Counted from the stretch's first letter, positions 21,717 to 34,108 are shown. The stretch is DNA of 64,000 bases from Rhizoclosmatium globosum (GCA_002104985.1 MCGO01000064.1:124001-188000), one strand, 5' to 3'. A program made the numbers and translations. Notes: generated from the letters alone by a model not told the origin.

Positions 21717-23774
21717 ATGCGACGACCCACCGCCATATCCTTCTGCCTGGTCATAGCGCTATCATCAATCCTATGGCTAATCAGCTTCGCCTCCTTCAAT
21801 CTACCCTCAGAACCAACAACCAACACAACCCCACCAACAACCACCTCCACCCTCTATCCCACACCCACTTCACCCCCACCCTTCACATGCGCATCCCTAA
21901 AATCCAATCCACACAACAAAACAACCCCACCTCCCCAAATCCACGACTTCTTCATCTACACAGGCGACACCGAATCCCTCCTCCTCCGTTTACACCACCT
22001 CTCCCCCTACATAAAAACCTTCCACATTGCAATCCCAACCCAAACCTGGCAAGGCGCACCCATCCCACCTCACCTCCCTCCCCTCCCACACCACTTCACA
22101 AATCGTACCGTCACGTGGCGTGTCAATGCCCCGCCTCGTGACCCGTCACATGACGCGTTGTATTATTCATATGAGATTGGAGTATTTGATGCGGCGTGGA
22201 GTCAGTTTGTTGATGTGTATGGGGCGCGGGTTTTGGATGGGGATGTGGTGGTTGCGGGGAGGATGGAGGAGGTTGTGAGGGGGGAGGTTTTGGAAGGGGT
22301 TTTGGGGTGTGATTTTGAGGGGATGAGGGGGTTGGAGATGGATGCTTATATGTATGGGTTTCAGTATAAGAGGGTTCGTAGGGGGAGAGGGTTTGCGAAG
22401 GTTTTGAGGTGGGGGGAGGGGGTGAGGGGGTTGGATGGTGGGTGGATACGGGATGGGGTTCCTGGTATGCATGTGAGTTTGTTTTCTTGAAGGAGGCGGG
22501 GAGTTTTTTTTTGTGGTTGGTGGGTTAATTGTTTGATGTAGGTTGTGGAGAGGGCTGGGTGGTATTGTGAGTTTTGTTATGCGAATGTGGAGACGGCGAT
22601 GCAGAGGTTTGGATGGTATATGTATAGAGAGAATGAATTGACGGAAGACCTTGTTCGGGAGAGTGTACATTATGGAGCTTGTTTGGATTGCGAAGTGTTT
22701 AGTCCTGTTATGTATCAGCCAGAGTTGACTGATTTGCCACGAGAAGTAGTAATGAATCCCGCGCGATATTCTCACATGCTTCAACGCCGAAATGCGTTTG
22801 CTGGATTTAAAGACTTGAGGGAGAGAGACCGAGTGTTGTTGTCGAAGCGATTTACATGCGAGGAACTTGGCGGTACAAACAAGAATATGGCGAATGCACC
22901 ATCAGTACCACGTGTTTTGGACTATATTCTATACAATGGCGAACAAGATATCCTAGAAGTGAGGCTCAACACACTGGGCCCTTACGTGGACAAGTTTTTG
23001 ATTGCAGAAACCAATTGGACCTTTACTGGAAAGCCCAAAGAGTTTAAGCTTCCTTCGTTAGAGAACCATCCGGCATTCACTAAATACTGGGACAAGATTG
23101 TGCATATTCAAGTGGACCCTCCTTCTTCAGACGTGAACGACAACTGGGAACGCGAACACTACAATCGAAACCGAGGACTCCAACTGGGTCTTCAAATGAT
23201 ACCCCCCAAGAATGAAGACTTTTTATTCATGTCAGACCTGGATGAAATCTGGCGTCCGTCTTTGGCGCAAACACTCAAGACCTGCACAGACTTTGAACAC
23301 ACGATCTTCACACTGCATCATGACTTTTTCTATTACGGGTACGAATTCAAGCGAAAAGAGGCATGGATCATTGCAAGAATGCTGCGTTGGACGGAAGCAG
23401 CAAATGCAAGTGACCCGACTCTTGCCAACACGATTCGAGGCACATACGAATATCAACGCGTGACAAAGGCTGGATGGCACTGCAGCTGGTGTTTCAGCAA
23501 TATTTCACAGGTGCTGTCTAAAGTGCAAGCGTATTCACATCAAGAACACAACCAACCCGAGTTCCTTACGCGGGAAAACATCTTGAATGGGTTTCGGTAC
23601 GGATTTGACCTGTTTGGACGCACGGGAGATCAGTTTTGGGTAATTGAAGAGAACCTGGATGTACCTGACTATGTTGCATTGAATCGCGAGAAATACGAGT
23701 ACATGCTGCATCGACGGAATGAGTGGTCGGGCTTTATTGATGTGAAAGAGGAGATATCGACTATTTTGAAATAA
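21717..23774 (+). CDS. Protein with two tandem GT17 glycosyltransferase domains
   Basis: Two exons, 21717-22472 and 22542-23774 (69-nt intron), 662 residues in one unbroken frame. A type II membrane anchor (ISFCLVIALSSILWLISF) and a Pro/Thr-rich stem precede domain 1 (about 75-360) and domain 2 (about 370-655). Domain 2 has GT17 features: VLDYILYNGEQDILEVRLN, LGPYVDKFLIAETNWTFTG, FLFMSDLDEIWRP and AGWHCSWCF. Domain 1 follows the same order (DFFIYTGDTESLLLRLHHL, AGWYCEFCY, YSHMLQRRNAFAGFKDL), but the SDLDEI acidic motif reads VAGRMEEV, so it is probably inactive. GT17 enzymes add the bisecting N-acetylglucosamine to N-glycans in animals; the fungal acceptor is unknown. The likely site is the Golgi lumen. 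Confidence 0.88.
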
Positions 23775-23863
23775 AGAAGGGGGTGGGACAGTGAGCCAAG
23801 CACTTTCACCAAAAAACTCAGCACCAACCAACCAACGACTCGCCACGAAACACACACACGCAC

Positions 23864-24661
23864 ATGGGCAACAAGAACCGCAGCAAGAAGGGCACTGTTC
23901 CCGCCATCGCACGTGCCGCTGAACCCGAAGTACTTTCCGAGAGCACCAAAGAGAACACGATCGTTGTTGAATCCACGACGGCAACAACCAAACGATTCGC
24001 CTCTGAGTTTGACTTTGATGCAACATCCGAAGCAAAGACAAAGACAAAGAAATCGCACTTGGATCTTGTTTCGCAAAGTGGATTCGAGGGACCATTCGAC
24101 TTTGTGAAAGACGTGGTGCCAGTGACTCACTCGTCGCCGCCTCCTTTTGTCTTTGAAAAACACTGTTTGGATCCGGTTCCCGAAGAACAAATCCTGGTGC
24201 AAAACTCGGCTTCTTCGCCGACGCTCTCGGCGGAATCCTGCGAATCCTGCGAATCAGACGCGCCGATTCCGGTCTTGGCTTCGGATTCGGTGGATCTGGA
24301 GTTGGAGTTGGAGTTGGAGAAACCACAGGAATCTATCAAGAATGATTCTGTCAGCAAAGCAGCTGAGGGTGAACCCCAACCAGCCATCATCCCCATCCAC
24401 CTTGCTTCCCTCCTCCGTACACATGCAAAACCAATCATCCACCGCATTCTCTCCGAAGCTGCTTCTCTTTCATCCGCTCATCCTCTCATCTACAACACAT
24501 CAAAGTTTATGGTGCTTGGTTTCTGGACTCCTGTCATTCTCTGGCTTCTCTTCCTCGTCTCCCCTCTCCTGATTGCTTTGCTTGTTCTGTTTGGTTTCGG
24601 AAGGATCAAGAAGATGGCCATGGATCTAGTTGCAGAGATTCGTACTTGCTTGGAGATTTGA
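23864..24661 (+). CDS. Hypothetical protein with C-terminal membrane segment (265 aa)
   Basis: Single exon, ATG at 23864 (MGNKNRSKKGTVPAIARAAE), stop after ...EIRTCLEI. The first 200 residues are polar and low in structure, with the short repeats CESCES and LELELELE; the last 60 hold a long hydrophobic span (about 207-245, PVILWLLFLVSPLLIALLVL) followed by a basic helix. The layout suggests a tail-anchored or hairpin protein of the ER or an outer membrane with a disordered cytosolic part. No family recognised. It is flanked by the GT17 gene (90 bp upstream) and convergent with CFAP57. Confidence 0.6.
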   Translation: MGNKNRSKKGTVPAIARAAEPEVLSESTKENTIVVESTTATTKRFASEFDFDATSEAKTKTKKSHLDLVSQSGFEGPFDFVKDVVPVTHSSPPPFVFEKHCLDPVPEEQILVQNSASSPTLSAESCESCESDAPIPVLASDSVDLELELELEKPQESIKNDSVSKAAEGEPQPAIIPIHLASLLRTHAKPIIHRILSEAASLSSAHPLIYNTSKFMVLGFWTPVILWLLFLVSPLLIALLVLFGFGRIKKMAMDLVAEIRTCLEI

Positions 24662-24904
24662 TTTGAATGGCTCGGATTCCTTGTGGAATCTGATATCATA
24701 GCAGGATACTGTACTGTGGTCTTTGCTGCCTGTAATTATTGCTTTTTTACGTTCTTGAATCTATATTCTTTTGTCTATTTTCCTGTTTGAGAGGCTGAGT
24801 GCCTATCAATGGAATATATCAACCTTGGTACATTAGTTTGGGTTCGCATTAACTGTATTTACACATCAAATCAGACAGTTTATTATAAATCAATAGAAGC
24901 TACA

Positions 24905-27900
24905 TCAAACACTTAAACTTACACCCACAGCCCCAGGAATACTAGGCAGCTTTGTCCCATCGGGGCTCTTTGCAGCCCTCCGAAGCAGTTTTTCCTCACC
25001 AGCCCCCTTCCCAGCAGCACCTCTTCTACCACTCTTCCTCAACATATTAATCTCTTCAATCAAAGCCTGATTATCCATCATACTATTAATCCCATCCGTC
25101 CTATACAAATCCATATTCTTCCCCGTCTTCTTCCTCAACACCCCAATCTCTTCACTCAAATTCTCTGCCTGCCTCGTATACTCCTCCAACACCTCCGGCT
25201 CCATCTCGATCCTCACAAGCGTATCCTTCTCCCTCGCGCAATGCTCTTTATACATGTTCTGCACGCTCTTGATCAAGAGAGGCGGGTCCTGGATGTATTG
25301 CACGGCATCATGTAACTGCATACGAAAGTGTTTCAACAAGTGCGTAAGGACATGTAAATTCGAATGTGTCTTCGTATACTGCTTCTTTGTCGCATTCAGT
25401 TTCTCAGTCAAAGATTTGATTTCAAGCTCGGACGCGCATTTTGCAGCGTGGAGGGCTGTGAGGTCCGTGTTGATGTCTTGGATTTGGTCCGTCATGACAG
25501 CGATTTCCGTCTCGCGCGGTTCGACTTGTTCTTTGAGTTCTTTGATGCGGAAGTCGAGCACGAATTTGAATTTTTCGAGTTCTTGGTTCTTTTTTTTGAG
25601 TTCGTAGACGCGACGTTCTTTGTCTTGGATTAGTTCGTCGCGTTCGGACATCTATGTTTTTTTGGTTGTTGTCAGCAAATCCAATTTCACTTCTCACAAA
25701 ACACTGTTTACCTCTTTGCGGAAACTCGTCACCTCCTTCTCCAACATGGCAATCACACTCCTCAACTTCCTCTCATCCTCCTTCATCCGCAACACCTCAC
25801 TCTTATTATCCTCAATATCCTTATTCAGAGTATTAAACTTCTTCCTCATGATTCCATTCTCTCCCTTCAACCGCGCTCCTTCGTCCCGCTCGTTACGCAA
25901 CCGCTTTTCATAGCGACCTAGTATAAGCGCGATTTCAGAGTCAATGTCTTCTGAGTTCTGTGTTGCGATTTCTTGGCATTCTGCAAATTGTTGTTGCGTT
26001 TGTTGGTTCAACTGTCGTAGAAAGTATTCAGCGAATCACATCCAGACGGCATAGTATACAATACCTTTGTGATTTCTTGTTGTTTGACGCTCAGTCTCTC
26101 TTCGGCTTCCTTTTGCGCTTGTCCAAGAGTTCTCTGCGTTAGAAAGTCATATTCCCGCATCTGGCGTTGCCATTGTTCTTGGAGAGTTGTGGATTTGTTT
26201 TGATGCGATTGATACTTTTCATACTCTTCCATCAACTGCTGGTTATATTTGGCTTCTCGTTCCTATTCGATAATTGTCAGATCATAGGGTTGGCAAAAAC
26301 TCTACTCACATGCAACTCATTCAAATGCCGTCCCTTCAAATTTCCCAGCTCCTCTTCCTGCTTCACTTCTTCCTTATCCTTTTCGGCTCTCAACACACTC
26401 GTACTAATCTTGAGAGCCTCTATCTCCTGCGTGAACTTCTCAGTCAAATCTTTAAGCTTCTCATTAAAGTTCATGTCTTTGAGACGAAGCTGGTACTCGT
26501 GTTCGAGTTTCAGTTCTTCGAGGGATCGTTGGAGTTCAGCCATTGTGACTGTCTTCTCTTCCAGGTCCGATTTTGTGATGAGAATCTAGTTGTTTTCGCA
26601 TGAGACAGCTGTTTCAGTATAAATTTTGGTCGTTTAAATACCTCGTCGGAAAACAGTTGAGGAGCTTGTTTCTTCATTCCACGGTCTGCGCGGTCAGTGA
26701 TTTTGAACATGTAGATTGTTCCATCCTCAGATGCACTGAACAGGTAACTATCGTCGAAACTGATGCGAAGCCGATTCACACTTCCGCTATGAACTTGATG
26801 CTCCTGAAAATCACTGGATTCACCCGTTAGTGGATACTTGAGCGAACGAAGACACCCTCTCGAAGTTCCTATTGAACGTCATGGTTATTAGGAATATAGC
26901 ACAACTTTGTTTGCAAACCATACCAACAAACAACATCCTTCCCGAATTTGAAATCGCAACCTGCGTCAATACGTCGCCAGCCTCCAACTGACAACTCACA
27001 GCACTCTCCGTAATCTCCTTGAACGATCTATCACTCCCTACCGCATACAAACTCTTTCCGTCAATGCTGCACACAGCGCTTGTGTAGCTACAGTTCTTGA
27101 GAATATATTCGCCTTCCCGTTTTAAGTCCTTGGTCAACCAACTGTACACTGCGCCGTCTGTTCCTGAGGAAACGAGGATGGAGTCGTCAGGTGACCAGTA
27201 GAGGGACCGGACTTTTCCGTTGTGCCCTTTTAATATGCCAATGTTTTCGAATGTCCATACGTTGTACAGTTGGATCATGTTTCCGTGGGCGGCTGCAAAG
27301 AGGTGTCCGCCGTTGGAGAAACAGACCTACTGGAGCGTTGAGTAATGGGGGAAGGAGGAATTGATTCGTGCTTTACCTCACGACAAGCTCGAATACCAAT
27401 CTCCTTAAAGAGTCTGAAATCATCAATCAGAACATTCATTAAACGTAGTTTATCCCCGAAACCAACGAGGATGTAAAGGCCGGATGGATGTATTGCCACA
27501 CTTGAGGCTTCTTCTGGAAAGTATTTGCACAGCTCACAATCACCCGTCAGGTAATTCCAAATACGCACAGATTTGTCCGTGCTGCAAGATACAATCAATG
27601 GCTTTCGAGAACATACGTCGAGACCAATCACAGAACCGTGGTGAAACGGTGGCAAGATGTGTTCAAAAACCACGTCAGAACCTTGCTATATTCCCCAAGA
27701 TTAGCCTTTCTCCATTTAATAAGTACCACCCACCTTCAATTCTATCCCACTCAACAAAACGCGATACAACACATTCTGATCCGTCTGCAAAATCAAACTC
27801 GCCTCCGTCCCACTCACAGCCATATTCTTCACAGACACATTCTCACTCTGCCCAGGAACACCCAACGCCCCGTTATTATTCCCATTCGCGTCTCCAGATC

Positions 27901-28896
27901 CGCTCTGCTGCAACGGGATCTTGAACCCGCAGATGTACGTTTCCTCCCTCGTGTTGTTGTCAAACTGTTTCTCGAATATATCGACGGTTCCAAAGTGGCC
28001 TGCTGCGATGAATCCTTTAGAAGTTGTGCGGATGACGGTTACACGGCAGGGGAGCGGGTATCCTGGTGCTGGTTCTAGGAACACGCTTTGTCGTGTTTTT
28101 TGGCCGGATATTATTAGGATGCGGGAGTTGGAGCTTCCGATTGCGACTTGTTCGTTTGGGAGCCATGTGTGGCAGAGGAAGGATTCACCCTCGAGGGAGG
28201 GGAGGACTTCGTTTGAGATGGAGAGGACGCCTTCACTGTATCTGTATATTCTGAAGAATGTGTCTCCGACGACGCTGAGTTGGCAGCCGTCAGATGGGCA
28301 AATGCTTGATTCGATGAGGAGGGGCTTTTTTGTTGTGGGTTTTGGTGGGTTCAAGGCGACAATTCCAAGGAGCTTTCCTTTTTCCCAGGAGTAGTAGTGA
28401 AGGATCCATTCTGGGCCACAGAGTTGGGCTAGGAGATATCGCGTGTCGAAAGAGAAGGCGAGACTCGAGAATTCCTGTTTACTTTGTTATTTTAGGTCCA
28501 TTTTTCAAGGTCCCTACTTTTGATAGGCCCTGTACTTCCGTTGATTGGTTGAGCACTTTTCTCTTTCTGAATGTATGCAAGTCGTATATAGATATTATGG
28601 GTTTGACTTGAGTCTTCTCTGCCACCGCAAACATGTGTTTATCGGCAGAGACTGTAAACGCAGAGACGGAATCACAATGATCTGATGACATAATAAATCT
28701 CTGAACCTTTTGGTCAATGTCCGTCACTGTACATGGGATGAGATTTGGGGGAAGTCTACTAAGTGAAGAACTTACCAACGACGTTCGATCCGGCAGGAAA
28801 CGCGATAGTTCCTTCATCGATGAAGTAGATGTTATCTTTAGATGCTGTTTGACTGATTCCAAACACCCGCGAATGAGACGCAGCCGCGATAGACAT
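24905..28896 (-). CDS. CFAP57: Cilia- and flagella-associated protein 57 homologue
   Basis: Ten exons give a clean 1170-residue protein: 28896-28776, 28726-28536, 28474-27734, 27685-27377, 27326-26924, 26868-26642, 26585-26310, 26262-26065, 26011-25712 and 25651-24905. Every junction keeps phase. Residues 1 to about 650 form WD40 propellers (family-typical KDNIYFIDEGTIAFPAGSNV, YLLAQLCGPEWILHY, CSTDKSVRIWNYLTGD, FSNGGHLFAAAHGNMIQLYN). Residues about 670-1140 are coiled coil with YQLRLKDMNFNEKLKDLTEK and FKFVLDFRIKELKEQVEPRE, which are specific to CFAP57 (WDR65). The protein sits at the base of inner dynein arms near the nexin-dynein regulatory complex and is found in organisms with motile cilia. 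Its intact state is the strongest sign that this fungus makes flagellated zoospores. Confidence 0.93.
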
Positions 28897-28990
28897 GTTT
28901 GTTGATGGTTGAGGGAAAGAAATTGTCAGATTTCATTGTTAACTTTTCAACACTGCATCATTCATAAATACACAATGGCACCAAGCCACA

Positions 28991-31189
28991 TCATCTTCCA
29001 ACAGCTCCATCAGCAGCCTGCTTAGATGAAGTAGATACCGCGCGGCGTCTCAATCTTTCGGCCTCCATTTCCCCACTCTTGTTCCAAGCTTCCAGAGTCA
29101 ACGTCTGCTCCCCGTTTAGCAAAGTTAATGCACGGGCAATTTCCATACGAAGCATGAATGATTCTTGAGTATAGAGCGGAAGACCCTTTTCAGAAGTCTC
29201 CTTGCGTTGAGAAATGAAAAACGAGGTCAAAAGCTATTTGTATGTCAGTAAATGTAAACAAAAACATTAATGTCATTACCTCGTTCATTTCTTCGGAAAT
29301 GCTGTAGTCTTCATGCTTTGTCACGGCACCAATGTAGGCTCTCATTCTGTTCATGGCCTCCTCGCTTGGTTTATTTGTTGTGGACGCAACCGATGGGACA
29401 TTATAATCAGATACGCTTTGGATTGGTAGAATGCATTGAATCTAGGAATGTGTTATAAATAGCAGCCTCATTTACCTCAAGAGACTCACATCAAACATGC
29501 ACTTTGCTTGGCTCAAAACCAAAATACTGAAATCAACAGGAATCTTTCCAACAGAGTGATCAGGACTGTCGGATCCATTTCCGATTGCGAAAGGCAGCTC
29601 CCCAAATGAGATAATATCGTTAAGGTGGCGAACGTTTATAACACCTACAGATATCGTGTCAATTTCAAATTTCAAAGAAAACATGATTTGACCCTAACCT
29701 TGTTCCTTCAAGATTCCACTGTCCATTGTGACTTCGTCAATTACAACGTAAGTTCGGTCAGGAACTTGCAACTTTCCGCTCACAAGTCCGTGTACAGCCA
29801 ATTCGTTAGCACTGGCGTTCGGATGCATCTCTTTCCAATGCTCCTGACTAACAAATACACCTGGTGCGACACGACTCTTGTTCAAGTAATTGATGGACAA
29901 AGGCAATCTTCGAACACGAGGAAGCAACGAAGCCACTGCGTCAGAAATAGATCCCGAAGCCGATGCCGTTGCAATATTGTGCAAGTTCAATGGAAAGTTC
30001 CCAGTTTGAATCCCGTCCTGACGAGCGCGCCTTTTTGGAAATGATTAGGTTGTTGGTGATACCGACAAGCAACTCACATCTTTGTGACTAGATGAACCAA
30101 CAAATATTCAGCAGCAAGAACGTCACCAAAAACGTAAGGAAGAAGATATTCGAGTGTCATGGCTCGCGCAGAAGCGAAATCAAAAGTAAGATTTTTCAAT
30201 GGATGGTCCAAAGGCGATACTTGTTCGTAAAACACAACGTGAATTATGGGAAGGTTCGCAAATGGTTCTAATTCGTCTTGAATCAAGTAGTCGAAATCGC
30301 TGGGCCCTGATGAGTATTGTTCGAAACGATGATCTGTGAACCAACCTTGAATCCATCGCATTATCTTTCTTTTCTTCTGGAGTGGTTTTGAATACTTCGA
30401 CGAAACCAACAAAGTCGACAATTTGGCCCAGCTGGAGGTCTCGTGGCTCATCTCCGTATATTTTCGAGATGACTAAAGTTTCAGAGGGATGACTAGTCTT
30501 CCGTTGGACGTGAATATTGGGAGTTTCCGAGTCTATAAGGGTTTTTAGTAACATAGTATACAGAAGAGCAAGCAGACTGACCTTCTACATGCATATTTCT
30601 CAATTTATCCTCGATGCCCACATTCTCGGACATCCACTCTGTCTGGCCAGGCAGCCCCGAACAACAGATCGGGGTCTTCTGGGCATACTTCCCAAACATA
30701 AGATCGTTTCTCGCCTCGTCCATGATCCATTTAGAGTCAGTCTCAGCGAGCAGAGGCATCCGATCGGCAAAGTGGCAGTTCACCGTTCTCTATTAGGGCA
30801 TCAGAGAGTGGGCCAACTACGCCCAAACACGCACCGTTTCGCCCGTTTCTTTGTTGATTACATTCACATTTGCAAGGTAGATTTGTGGAGCAAAGCCGTT
30901 GTCCTGGACCATTCCTCTGAAGCGAACGAGGCCGTGGTTGAGATTCGAGGAAGAAGCGTCAAAGAGCGGGATCTAAGTGGTTGTGGTTGGCATTGGCTGC
31001 GTGCAAGAACCCGCACTCTCACCTTGTCCAGTCCAGATTCGATTGCGCGTGCTTTGAAGGTCTCTTGCGCCTTTTCAATGTCTGCTCAGGTGTTCGTTGT
31101 GTCAGTTCTAATCAGTTCTAGTCAAATAACACACCTCCTCCGTTGGATTCAATTAGGTGGTGAAGGTCGGAAAGGGTAAGGCTGGCCAT
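28991..31189 (-). CDS. MCMBP: Mini-chromosome maintenance complex-binding protein homologue
   Basis: Nine exons: 31189-31135, 31081-31023, 30972-30835, 30789-30582, 30532-30078, 30030-29699, 29644-29490, 29441-29280, 29233-28991; about 600 residues. Family signatures are LVRFRGMVQDNGFAPQIYLA near the N-terminus, LGQIVDFVGFVEVF, YVFGDVLAAEYLLVHLVTKM, LVSGKLQVPDRTYVVIDEV, and the C-terminal ARALTLLNGEQTLTLEAWNK. MCMBP (ETG1 in plants) binds MCM3-7, unloads or stabilises MCM subunits and supports S phase and sister-chromatid cohesion in the nucleus. The exon at 30532-30078 contains one frame discrepancy near 30370 (one extra base or an unseen intron). The rest is clean, and an essential-type role makes an assembly indel the simplest reading. 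Confidence 0.88.
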
Positions 31190-31298
31190 TGTTGTCTTTG
31201 TTGATGTTCTGTTTGCTTGGATCAAAGGAGCCAAACGAAAAAGAACAATGGCACTTTCTCTTTCCTCGTTCATTGTTGCGTAAAGATAGAGCACGGTT
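31190..31298. promoter_or_regulatory. Bidirectional promoter region, MCMBP and receptor
   Basis: 109 bp between the ATG of MCMBP (minus) and the ATG chosen for the class C-like receptor (plus). If the receptor has an upstream signal-peptide exon, it would lie beyond this interval, within MCMBP. No clear motif is seen. Confidence 0.3.
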
Positions 31299-34056
31299 AT
31301 GGTCCAACTATCACAGCCTGTGAACCATTTACTGACTATTGGCCTGGTCAATGACTATTGCTTGCTACCAGGTGTTCAACTCAATGGATCAATTGTCACA
31401 AACTATCCAGCAGAATTTAATATATACTCTATTAACTATGGAGGCCAATCGGGTCGCACGTTTTTCACCGATCAAGTGATGCAGCTCGCGGTGGACATTA
31501 TAAACAACTCCAGCGACATTCTCCCAAATATCCCTGTGTACATCAAGCGCTTTTCAGGTGACCAGCTGCCTGCTGATGGTTTCTTTTCATCTAACCTGCT
31601 GAACGCGCACAGATTGTGAAAAGCCCAATTCTCAAAGCATTCCAGCATTTGCAAGTAAAGCTGCTGGATTTGCCTCATCGATTATGGTTCGGGACATCAC
31701 AGAAAAGGGCAATCTTCCGGTCATCGGAATCATTGGATCGACATATTCAACAATTGCAAAGTAATTGCACAGTCCAATCTTTGATAGTATCTCATCAACA
31801 CCTATAGAGGACCTGCTGCTGCGCTCTCCGTCGCACAAATTCCTTTCTGTGGAGCAGCTATTGGGGCTCCAAGCCTGTCAGACAAATATAAATATCCTTA
31901 TTTCTGGAGAACGATGGCCGCTTCAGAAACTGGAAAACACTTTGCTCGATTATTTCAAACTTGGGGAGTTACTCAAGTTGGGATCATCTATCAACGAGAA
32001 AATGAGCTTGGACTGCCTGTACGTGATTCCTTTGCTCACTTCACTACTCTAATACGAATGTCCTAGTTTCGAATTTGTTTCAGGAGACATTTCAAGATGT
32101 GGACATAAATATCCCTCTCAACTTGGGTCTCAAACCTGCTTTGGAAGAAAGTGCTGTCTATTACGCGTATCTATCTATACTGAATGCAAATGTGCGCTAC
32201 ATAATATTATCAGGCTCAAACGAGTTTGTTGGAAACCTTCTTGTTTTTCTTGGTCGCTGTGGACTTGTTCGTGCTGGTTATGTTTACATGTCCTACAACG
32301 ATCCAACAGCATCTTTAGACAAACATCCTGAACTGACGGACTATCTGGAGGGATTCGTGTTAATCCAAGGTGACGCGGGGGACTTGATTAATGACCGCGT
32401 TCAGTCAGTCCACAACGCCTTCAACGCACGATTAAACATGGACATGCGGATTGAAGACTTTGTCGGCTTGTTCGAACTTCCAATGGCGTTTGACTGCGTC
32501 ATGATAATGCTGACTGGATTTCACAGACTTTTCCAACAGCATGGGCCTGACCTGTTAACCCAAGGAAAACTCCAATCGCTCATGAATCACTCTTTATTCG
32601 AAGACGTTGGATACGATGGACTCATGTCGACTCACATGAAGCTCAACAAAAACGGCGATTTGCTGATGCCCTTTCAACTCATGATATACGACGCAAATGA
32701 AGGGATGGTGGCATTTGGAATGACAGATATCGAAGCTAGCTATGTCACATATTATGAGAACGGTCAATTAACGTTTAACGGTGGTCTCACAACTCCTCCT
32801 TGGGATGGAAGTTATCGTGTTTTTGAACTTCCTGTCGTCAGTGTGATTCGTACAAGACTTCTTGCATTATTCTGCGTCGGAGTAGTTTTCTGTTCTCTTG
32901 GACTGATGGGTCTCATACTACTTCGAAACAACCCAGTGATTAAGCGTGCTAGTGTCGCGCATAACTTTTGTTCACGTGCGCCTGCTTTATATCCTACCTG
33001 AAGTTATTATTCTACTCATTCAATCCTTCTCCGAGTAGATGCTATAACTTATGGTGGCCGTTTCCGATTTCATCGAGTATTATAATGGTATCTCTTATTT
33101 GCAAAAACCAAGTGCTATCAATTCTAGCAGATAGCCCCAAAAGAGTCAAAGGAGCCAAGTCACTTGTTCAAAAGTATTTCCTGGTACAGTGATTTTATTC
33201 TCTGTTGCATCTTTTTGGTTGCTGCATGGGTAATAACGACACCTGCAAAAATCAAGCCAGTCATAACAAACTATGGATTCTACTATCGATGTGCTTTTGG
33301 AAACAGTATAACCTCAAATGGTTGGAGCGCTTTGTAATTTATACCTCCTTTTCTTCATTAGCCCTTGCGCCACAGTTCGCCGAATGTTTATCGTAAGGAA
33401 GTTGAAATGAACGAAAGCGTTCCTATAATTCTAGTTGGCGTTGCGTTGGGACTTGAAGTATCAATCATCAATACCATAAAAAGTTCCACAGACCCATATA
33501 TGAACCTTAGCGGCGGCATTTGCGTGTTCCTCGCAACATCGAGTATCTTCAGTTGCCTCGTGGGTGCAAATATATGGAAAGCGCTTGCCTCACAGCGATT
33601 AAACGCACTCAAGAAAATCAAACGCGTGTCCCAGAATTCGTTGCGCCTGCCTGGAAAGATAATCGATCGAGGAGTTCGAAGTGTCTGGAACGCGACTCCG
33701 TCAACACACCTAGACCCATACGCTCGTCATCCTGTGACGAAGCCATCAAAGTTTCTGATTTACAGAGCAAAGATGTCTGCACTTGAAATAGCTCCATGGT
33801 GTATTGGCGTCGTGGTTATTCATGCAATCGGGAATAGGGTTTGGATCACCTGACAAATTCCGAACAAACATCATGTTGCAAGCTTGTCGATGAAACAAAA
33901 GTTCGCGTAGAATACGCAACAGTGCATGTCTATACGCCCGGACAAATCGGTGAACTTTGGTTTGAATTTGAATCAACACAACTCGCGACTGTATTCGCGT
34001 CTGAGATAAAAACGGGAGTGAGCGCTGTGATTGCTGCGAATGAAGTCAAACAATAA
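31299..34056 (+). CDS. Class C GPCR-like receptor, copy 1 (frame-broken in the membrane domain)
   Basis: Exons 31299-31557, 31613-31760, 31808-32018 and 32084 onward encode a periplasmic-binding-type ectodomain (GRTFFTDQVMQLAVDII, VIGIIGSTYSTIAKGPAAAL, FCGAAIGAPSLSDKYKYPYF, WGVTQVGIIYQRENELGL) like the ANF/GABA-B ligand domain. Helix 1 (LLALFCVGVVFCSLGLMGLI) ends in the class C-type NPVIKRAS. The later helices can be followed (SIIMVSLICKNQVLSILAD, FILCCIFLVAAWVITTPAKI, IILVGVALGLEVSIINTIK) with one-base frame changes near 32965, 33190 and 33335 and one in the tail near 33840. The C-terminal domain shared with the other two copies is present (RVEYATVHVY, ELWFEFEST). Expected role: ligand sensing coupled to G proteins at the plasma membrane. 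No signal peptide is visible, so a 5' exon may be missing. Confidence 0.7.
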
Positions 34057-34108
34057 AGTTTTGGGTTTAAGAAATTCTGTGGGAAACTCAAGCACCTGTC
34101 AAAAATCG

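Noticed and set aside
32019..32083. Acceptor at the first TAG (32066) in receptor copy 1
   Set aside because: It leads to a stop within 15 codons; the next acceptor (TTTCAG at 32083) keeps phase and gives the conserved ETFQDVDINIPLN segment.
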